From: DATKKX01 sp035542775
GTDB lineage: Bacteria; Planctomycetota; Phycisphaerae; UBA1845; UTPLA1
Direction of reading: 5' to 3'
DNA length: 12,496 bases
NCBI GenBank assembly: GCA_035542775.1
Contig: DATKKX010000219.1
Location: 1 to 12,496, forward strand
Both the position numbers and the translations under genes were made by a program. Positions 7,743 through 12,496 of this stretch are shown here, piece by piece. Position 1 is the stretch's first letter, and each line of letters opens with the position of its first letter. Under the pieces are notes generated by a model. That model was not told where the DNA came from and did not search any database. It saw nothing but the letters and a program-made list of their open reading frames with translations.

Positions 7743-10349
7743 TCATTGAGCCAGAAGGACCTCCACGAAGGCCGTCACGTCCCTTCCGTCGATGCTTGAA
7801 TCGCCGTTCACGTCCGCCAGTAACCAGTCACACGGTCCAAAGGGCGGCCCGCTGTGCGCTTGCTGATACCCCACCGGGTCCACCAGGGCCTGCACAAAAT
7901 GGGGAATATCCCGGATATCCACCGCCCGGTCACAGTTCAGGTCGCCGATGGGCGGGGCCTCGCACTCGTCAGGAACGCCGTTCGGCGGGTCGATATCCAG
8001 CGAGTAGCCGGTGGCGATGTCGCATCCGTCCGGAACGCCGTTCTTGTTGCAGTCCGCGCACGACTTGTCTCCCGGAGAACAATTGGCGATCTCGGCATCG
8101 TCGGGATACCAGTCGTTGTCGCAGTCGGCGGATTGGGTAAGCGGCTGATCAAAGCGCCGTACAAAGGCCAGGCCGCCCTCGTCCCAGGCCACGACCGGCT
8201 GCAAGTTCGGGTCCGTCAGCAGTTGGGGATACACCGACTCGATGGCGTAGCTTCCGCTGATCCCGCCCGCGCTGCTGGAGCCGGCCCCGATCTCCTGCCA
8301 CGAGTAATCCTTCCAGACTTTGACGAGTACTTCCCGCTTGCCCGCCTCCGTCGGAAGATCCTGCTCCCACGCAACCACGTACTGTTTGTCGAATGTCGCG
8401 GTCGGGTGAGAAATGGTTGCCGAAGTCAGCGCCGGGCGATGGATGATGTCGCCACCGCCGATACCGTGCCACCCCGCGGGCCACGCGCCAAAATACTGTC
8501 TCCCCATGACCTGCCAGGGCTGGCCAGGGGTCTGACGCCGCCAGGCGATAAACAGCGTGCCCGAGTCGGGACCGGCGGCGATGGCGGGATGGCTGTCCAA
8601 CATGCCTGCCTCGGGCGGCTGCGATATGCCGTAGCCCGGAGACGCCGAACCGGACGAGAACTCATCCCAGTATTGGAAGGCATCCTTCCACGTCTTGACA
8701 CAAATGGATTGTCGATCTTCAGCGGCGCACGAGTAGGCCACGACGATTCTGCGATCGCTGGGGTCCGCCGCGCTGAGGACGGCCGCGTCGAAGCTGTCCA
8801 CCGTGCCGCCGGTTTGCGTCAGACCGTAGTCGCTCGCACAGCCCAGCCCCAGCTCCAGCCATTGGCAGGCGCCCTCGTCATAATATCGGGCATATACCTC
8901 TCCGCTGGAAGCCGGCGAGTCGAATCGCTCGAGCCATGCCACGATGAGCCTCTCCTGCCCGCCCACGAGGCCGCTCATGATCTTGGGATCCGTGGCGAAC
9001 GCAAATGTGGAGCTGATGCCCGGCAGTTTGTTAGAGGGAATCCCGTAGGCATTCCAGCCGACCGCGCCCCATTCGCCCGTGCCGGGATCCTTCGCGGCTA
9101 CAAGAATCTCGCTGAACTGGCCATCGACCCGCTGGGTCCAGGCAACCACGGGCAGCAGGCCATCGCGGTAGAGGAAAGACATTCCGTCGATCCGGCCGAG
9201 TTCAGGATCTGACGCCGCCCCGCAAGTGTGAAAGCGCTGATCTCCCCAGTACCACAGGGGGTCCCACTCGCTCCCTTGTCGGTTGTCGATCGGTTCGCGG
9301 TTCCACAAAGTCCCGCCGTCATACGTGGCATAATCGAGTCCCCACGACTCCGGCCTACAGAAAGCGATCACACTCGGCTCATTGCTGGCGATCAGACCGA
9401 CCAGTTGCGGCGCCGAATCCATCACGGGGTCCAGGGAGAAAAGCGCGCTGCTCAATCGCCCAAGGAACAGCAGCCTGCGCGAGCAAGGATCCCACGCAGC
9501 CTTGTACGGCTCCGCGGCATATGGCCCCGTCAGATCGATCGTCCGCATCACCCCTGAGTCCACGTGGTACGCGACGAGCCGGCAGGTATTGATGTCGCTC
9601 GAATACAAGGCATAGAGCACGTCGCCCTCAGGATCGAAGGCCAGGTCCGTGACCGTATAATTGCTGCCCGGTGTCGGCAGCCCGATCATCCAGAGCATAT
9701 CGACAAACGGGAAAGGTCTAAGGGCCAGCAACCACGGTCCTTCTGGCGCAAACATGATCGTGTAGAAGACGTCTCGGGCCGAGTCCAAGGCCAGGCCGAC
9801 CATGTGCGGATATTGCGAGGGGATCTGGTTGCAGGTGTATGTCCCGGTCCCCGCATCGATCGCGCAAACAGATGACGGAGGAGTCCACTCAGGGTCCTCC
9901 GGGTAGCCGAACAGAGCATAGACCGTCCCGCTGAGTGGATCGAACGCCAGCCCGCGAATCTCGCCGGGGAGACCGGGAGATCCCGGCAGCGGCATGACAA
10001 CGCCGGTTTCAACCGTGCCGCCATAAGTCAGCGAGATGAGTTGGTTCCCGTCGAGCGACGACGTCAGGCCGTAAAGCGCCGGCTTCGCATAGACCGAAGC
10101 GACGATGGCTGGTCTCGCGCCGGGGCCCGGCTGGATCCGCACGGCCGGTCGATGGATCTCCTCGCCGAACAGGGCCGGCAGTACGCTGGGGCTACTCCAT
10201 TCGGGGATCGGCGTCCATTGCCCGGGCATCATGAGAAAGACATCGCCGCCCCCGCCGCCGTCGTCACTCCAGACTGACGCTGTGGGCGAGAGGACCACAA
10301 TGGCGCACAGGAAACAGAACGCGAGGAATCTGCATGTATTCGTCGGCAT
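7743..10349 (-). CDS. Large secreted beta-propeller protein with NGVPD calcium repeats and dockerin
   Basis: The 868-residue exported protein begins with a signal peptide (about 1-28). Residues 85-330 contain propeller-like blades (LAFDPLSGTVYALFG, LALDSARDVFYTIM, LAFDPEGDVLYALY). Residues about 380-735 carry six further repeats of the type VVAW...VLVKVWKD..W..IG, probably a second propeller. From about 742 to 797 there are cysteine- and Asp-rich calcium repeats (DCNKNGVPDGCDIATG, NGVPDECE). The end is a type I dockerin pair: DLNCDRAVDIRD (803-814) and DVNGDSSIDGRD (846-857), both with the full calcium-loop pattern. Dockerins bind cohesins, but in planctomycetes they are common on secreted proteins without cellulosomes. 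No catalytic motif is seen. I chose ATG 10349 because AAGGAG lies 8 nt upstream; a TTG two codons earlier is too close to it. Confidence 0.88.
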   Translation of the reverse strand: MPTNTCRFLAFCFLCAIVVLSPTASVWSDDGGGGGDVFLMMPGQWTPIPEWSSPSVLPALFGEEIHRPAVRIQPGPGARPAIVASVYAKPALYGLTSSLDGNQLISLTYGGTVETGVVMPLPGSPGLPGEIRGLAFDPLSGTVYALFGYPEDPEWTPPSSVCAIDAGTGTYTCNQIPSQYPHMVGLALDSARDVFYTIMFAPEGPWLLALRPFPFVDMLWMIGLPTPGSNYTVTDLAFDPEGDVLYALYSSDINTCRLVAYHVDSGVMRTIDLTGPYAAEPYKAAWDPCSRRLLFLGRLSSALFSLDPVMDSAPQLVGLIASNEPSVIAFCRPESWGLDYATYDGGTLWNREPIDNRQGSEWDPLWYWGDQRFHTCGAASDPELGRIDGMSFLYRDGLLPVVAWTQRVDGQFSEILVAAKDPGTGEWGAVGWNAYGIPSNKLPGISSTFAFATDPKIMSGLVGGQERLIVAWLERFDSPASSGEVYARYYDEGACQWLELGLGCASDYGLTQTGGTVDSFDAAVLSAADPSDRRIVVAYSCAAEDRQSICVKTWKDAFQYWDEFSSGSASPGYGISQPPEAGMLDSHPAIAAGPDSGTLFIAWRRQTPGQPWQVMGRQYFGAWPAGWHGIGGGDIIHRPALTSATISHPTATFDKQYVVAWEQDLPTEAGKREVLVKVWKDYSWQEIGAGSSSAGGISGSYAIESVYPQLLTDPNLQPVVAWDEGGLAFVRRFDQPLTQSADCDNDWYPDDAEIANCSPGDKSCADCNKNGVPDGCDIATGYSLDIDPPNGVPDECEAPPIGDLNCDRAVDIRDIPHFVQALVDPVGYQQAHSGPPFGPCDWLLADVNGDSSIDGRDVTAFVEVLLAQ

Positions 10350-10667
10350 CGCCAAGCTCCTTCACGGGTCGGGTGATGGTGCGACCGCGCGCCATGCCCG
10401 CATCAGGAGGGCAGCGCCGTACCTCCGACCTTTCAACCAGGATTTGCCTTCGCGCCTCCTTGGTCCCGAGGTGTGAGCTGTGTACTCCCCTCTTCCCGGG
10501 ACCGGGCGACTCACAGAAGACTATCTTACCAGTTTTTCGCGCATAATCACAGGTGGGCAGGAGGTCGGCTCGCGCGGGAGCTTCTATCTGCGGGGGCTCG
10601 GAGGGCCGCACCCGTCAAGCCGGGTATTGGGAACAAGGCTCCGTTGGGGAAAACCCGATAGGTCCGG
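10350..10667. other. Intergenic region upstream of the dockerin protein gene
   Basis: These 318 bases separate two minus-strand genes, and I see no convincing gene in them. On the minus strand they hold a possible -10 box TAAGAT (10528-10523) without a convincing -35, the inverted repeat at 10462-10503, and the AAGGAG ribosome site before ATG 10349. No terminator with a T-tract is seen after the cyclophilin gene (10620-10667). No riboswitch class I can recognise is present. Confidence 0.5.
10462..10503 (-). promoter_or_regulatory. Candidate leader hairpin upstream of the dockerin protein gene
   Basis: GGTCCCG (10462-10468) and CGGGACC (10497-10503) are perfect complements and can be extended by two pairs past a bulged base. 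The hairpin would lie just downstream of the possible -10 at 10523-10528, in a leader of about 165 nt. Its function is unknown. Confidence 0.25.
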
Positions 10668-11708
10668 CTATTTCACATGTCGCGGCGGGAAGGGCATGTC
10701 CGTGGCGGTCATGCTCTTGATGACCAGCGGCTTGATCGGTCGGTGCTGGGCATCGACCGATACTTGGCCAAGCTTCTCGAGCGTGGCCAGGGACTGCGGC
10801 CCGCGAACCTGGCCGAAGGCCGTATAACGGCCGTCCCAGGAGGTCTGGCGGCCAAGGCAGATGAAGAACTGGCTGCTCCCCGAATTGGGATCGCCCTCGA
10901 TCAGTGCCATGCCTACGGTGCCTTCTTCAAAAGGCGTGTCGTTGAATTCCGGTTGCAGGCGAACCCCGTCCGGACGCCGTCCGGTCCCGTCGCCTTTCGG
11001 GCAGCCGCCCAGGATGAACTGACCGGGGTAGACGGTGTGGAATGTCTTGCCGTTGTAAAAGCGCTGCTCGACGAGGTCGAGGAAATTGGCCACGTGTCGC
11101 GGGGCCTTGTCGTACAGCAGCTCGATGACCAGCGAGCCGTACTCGGTCTCCATCGTGACCTGCTTGTACTGCATGACGTCGATCGTCAGCGGCTCGCTCT
11201 CCAACGCCCCTCCGTAAGGTCGCCATACCAGCCGGTACTTGCCGCTCTGATGTAATCCCGGATAGAACCTGGCTACGTCGAAACGCAGACCCACTGTGCC
11301 GAACGGTGCCACGGTGATTGCAGGCACCGGGTATTCCGGCTTGCGCATCACCCGATCGCCCATCTGCGGGTTCTCATCCGACGTGACCTGCAGGGCCCGG
11401 AAATTCGGCCCCGAGAAGACGTGCTCCAGCGGCAACCCCATGCCGTAGTCCGATCGTTCCCGGGCGGGCAGTGCGCCCGGTACGGTGAGCTTCACCGGGG
11501 CGTCGGTGCGGTTCTGGATCGAAAACTCGACGATGACTTCGCTTCCCACGGGCACGACCGTCCGCGGGGCTCGCAACTCCGCCCGCACTGACTGCGATAA
11601 CGGCTTCTCAGTCGTCGGCTCCGGCGATGGTTCGCCGGGCTCGGGCTGGGAGGCTTGGCCCAGCGAGAGCACGGCGAGCGCCATCATCCAGTTGATCAGA
11701 CCGATCAT
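10668..11708 (-). CDS. Exported cyclophilin-type protein with N-terminal Ig-like domain; catalytic Arg replaced
   Basis: The 346-residue exported protein has a signal peptide (about 1-21), a Pro/Glu-rich linker (22-38), a beta-sandwich-like domain (about 41-178) and a C-terminal cyclophilin fold (about 183-334). Cyclophilin landmarks are MET-YGSLVIELLYDKAPRHVANF, PKGDGTG (237-243), EFND, GTVGMALI, GSSQFFICL (Q280, F282) and WDGRYTAFGQV. Active members isomerise peptidyl-proline bonds. The active-site segment FHTVYPGQFILGG (223-235) has Thr225 where the catalytic Arg of FHR normally stands, and Leu where the Gln of QGG stands, so activity is doubtful and a binding or scaffold role is possible. 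I chose ATG 11708 because GAGAGG lies 8 nt upstream; an in-frame GTG at 11714 is too close to that site. It lies downstream of the polyprenyl glycosylphosphotransferase on the same strand, 106 bp away. Confidence 0.9.
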   Translation of the reverse strand: MIGLINWMMALAVLSLGQASQPEPGEPSPEPTTEKPLSQSVRAELRAPRTVVPVGSEVIVEFSIQNRTDAPVKLTVPGALPARERSDYGMGLPLEHVFSGPNFRALQVTSDENPQMGDRVMRKPEYPVPAITVAPFGTVGLRFDVARFYPGLHQSGKYRLVWRPYGGALESEPLTIDVMQYKQVTMETEYGSLVIELLYDKAPRHVANFLDLVEQRFYNGKTFHTVYPGQFILGGCPKGDGTGRRPDGVRLQPEFNDTPFEEGTVGMALIEGDPNSGSSQFFICLGRQTSWDGRYTAFGQVRGPQSLATLEKLGQVSVDAQHRPIKPLVIKSMTATDMPFPPRHVK

Positions 11709-11797
11709 TGCCACCGCCTCTCACATCGAAGAACGTCCATGGTGCTGCGGTACGAGGATCTCGCTTGCGCGAGGCATCGCGGGCGCGACGGCGCCGG

Positions 11798-11820
11798 GCA
11801 TGAACATTCAGGGTTCATGC
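11798..11820 (-). terminator. Hairpin overlapping the stop codon of the glycosylphosphotransferase gene
   Basis: GCATGAAC and GTTCATGC form a perfect 8-bp stem with a 7-nt loop. On the minus strand the TGA stop (11817-11815) lies in its 5' arm. GC-rich sequence without a T-tract follows, so it may be a weak terminator, an RNA-stability element or a coincidence. Confidence 0.3.
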
Positions 11821-12496
11821 GCCTGTTCCCCCGAACACCGTCGGTATCGTCCTGCACATAATGAGGAAATCGAGCTTCAATGACCAGTTGTCGATGTAAA
11901 ACAGATCCAATTGCATCCATTCGTCGAAGCCGATGCGATGCCGGCCCTTGATCTGCCAAAGACAAGTCAGACCGGGTCGCATGCTGAGCCGTCGGCGCTG
12001 CCAGCGGTCGTACTGTACGACCTCGCTGGGGATAGGAGGTCGTGGCCCCACGATCGACATGTCTCCCAGCATTACGTTGAAAAGCTGAGGTAGTTCGTCG
12101 AGGCTCCAACGACGCAGCAACCGGCCGATCCGGGTCGCCCGGGGGTCGTCGCGGATCTTGAACACCGGTCCGTCGGACTGATTCAGGTACGCAACAAGCG
12201 CCTGCTTTTCCTCGGCGTCCGGCTCCATCGTCCGGAACTTGTACATCTGAAATTCCCGCCCGTGGAGCCCGCTGCGGCGCTGTCGAAACAGGATGGGCCC
12301 CGGGGATGTCAGCTTGATCAGGGCAGCGCATACCACCAATATCGGCGCCGTCAGGATGATTCCGATAATCGCGATAACAATGTCCAGCCCCCGCTTGACG
12401 GCCAATAATTCCGGCGAGTGTCGCGCTGGAACGTACGTTATGAGCGGTACCCCGTGGAAATCCACCATGTCCGGTCCGGAACGGCATGTCAGGAAC
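11815..12496 (-). CDS. Exopolysaccharide biosynthesis polyprenyl glycosylphosphotransferase, C-terminal catalytic part
   Basis: The frame is open to the right window edge, so this is a partial gene. About 226 residues are visible (217 counted from an internal Met at 12468). The segment DFHGVPLITYVPARHSPELL followed by AVKRGLDIVIAIIGIILTAP is the junction of the large membrane proteins of this family, and the missing N-terminus would carry several membrane helices. The bacterial sugar transferase domain has SPGPILFRQRRSGLHGREF, YKFRTM, the catalytic SLDELPQLFNVMLGDMSIVG with GPRP, and RPGLTCLWQIKGRHRIGFDEW near the end. In the family it transfers a sugar-1-phosphate from a nucleotide sugar to undecaprenyl phosphate at the inner membrane, priming exopolysaccharide or capsule synthesis. 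The sugar cannot be told. The Cys in RPGLTCLWQ replaces the common Gly. This pathway often accompanies exosortase/PEP-CTERM genes. Confidence 0.94.
   Translation of the reverse strand, partial: FLTCRSGPDMVDFHGVPLITYVPARHSPELLAVKRGLDIVIAIIGIILTAPILVVCAALIKLTSPGPILFRQRRSGLHGREFQMYKFRTMEPDAEEKQALVAYLNQSDGPVFKIRDDPRATRIGRLLRRWSLDELPQLFNVMLGDMSIVGPRPPIPSEVVQYDRWQRRRLSMRPGLTCLWQIKGRHRIGFDEWMQLDLFYIDNWSLKLDFLIMCRTIPTVFGGTGA

Noticed and set aside
7854..9212. 452-codon plus-strand open frame
   Set aside because: It is antisense to the dockerin/propeller gene, whose repeats and calcium loops are unambiguous. The plus-strand product shows no domain and no plausible start context.
10264..10611. 115-codon minus-strand frame upstream of the dockerin gene
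   Set aside because: It overlaps the signal-peptide region of the dockerin gene in another frame, and has no ribosome site and no recognisable domain.
11705..12487. 260-codon minus-strand frame overlapping the glycosylphosphotransferase
   Set aside because: It is an out-of-frame shadow on the same strand. Only the frame ending at 11815 encodes the sugar transferase motifs.

Overview
The window looks like chromosomal DNA of a high-GC Gram-negative bacterium, most likely a planctomycete (Planctomycetota, perhaps Phycisphaerae-like). This is inferred from four things: a protein ending in a PEP-CTERM sorting tail, a large secreted protein ending in NGVPD-type calcium repeats plus a dockerin pair, a glycosyltransferase-TPR fusion, and scattered GC-rich palindromes beside a REP-type transposase. 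No rRNA, tRNA, CRISPR array or prophage is visible.

Left edge (1-1631). The C-terminal part of a Y1/HUH (RAYT/IS200-like) transposase enters from the left. Two palindromes of identical 8-2-8 geometry lie in its tail and just after it. A PEP-CTERM secreted protein follows on the minus strand. Divergent from it is a small secreted-protein reading frame that is cut by a long perfect hairpin element. A short direct repeat enclosing a third palindrome follows.

Housekeeping block (1632-4427, minus strand). In order of transcription: a consensus-like promoter, the signal recognition particle RNA (SRP RNA, ffs/scr), dnaX, ybaB/ebfC and recR. dnaX-ybaB-recR are tightly spaced (18 and 4 nt) and look like one operon, with the SRP RNA gene just upstream as in several Gram-positive genomes.

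Cell-envelope and secreted block (4493-12496). This holds a lipoprotein alpha/beta hydrolase (minus) and, divergent from it, a 706-residue GT-C membrane glycosyltransferase fused to about seven TPRs (plus). Convergent with the latter, only 1 nt away, is an 868-residue secreted beta-propeller/dockerin protein (minus). Next come an exported cyclophilin-type protein that lacks the usual catalytic arginine (minus) and the C-terminal catalytic domain of an exopolysaccharide-priming polyprenyl glycosylphosphotransferase that runs off the right edge (minus). The PEP-CTERM protein and the polyprenyl glycosylphosphotransferase fit the known association of exosortase systems with extracellular polysaccharide, but no exosortase is in the window. 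I see no complete novel multi-gene system. The most interesting signals are the palindrome/transposase relics, the interrupted secreted gene, the SRP RNA, and the atypical cyclophilin.
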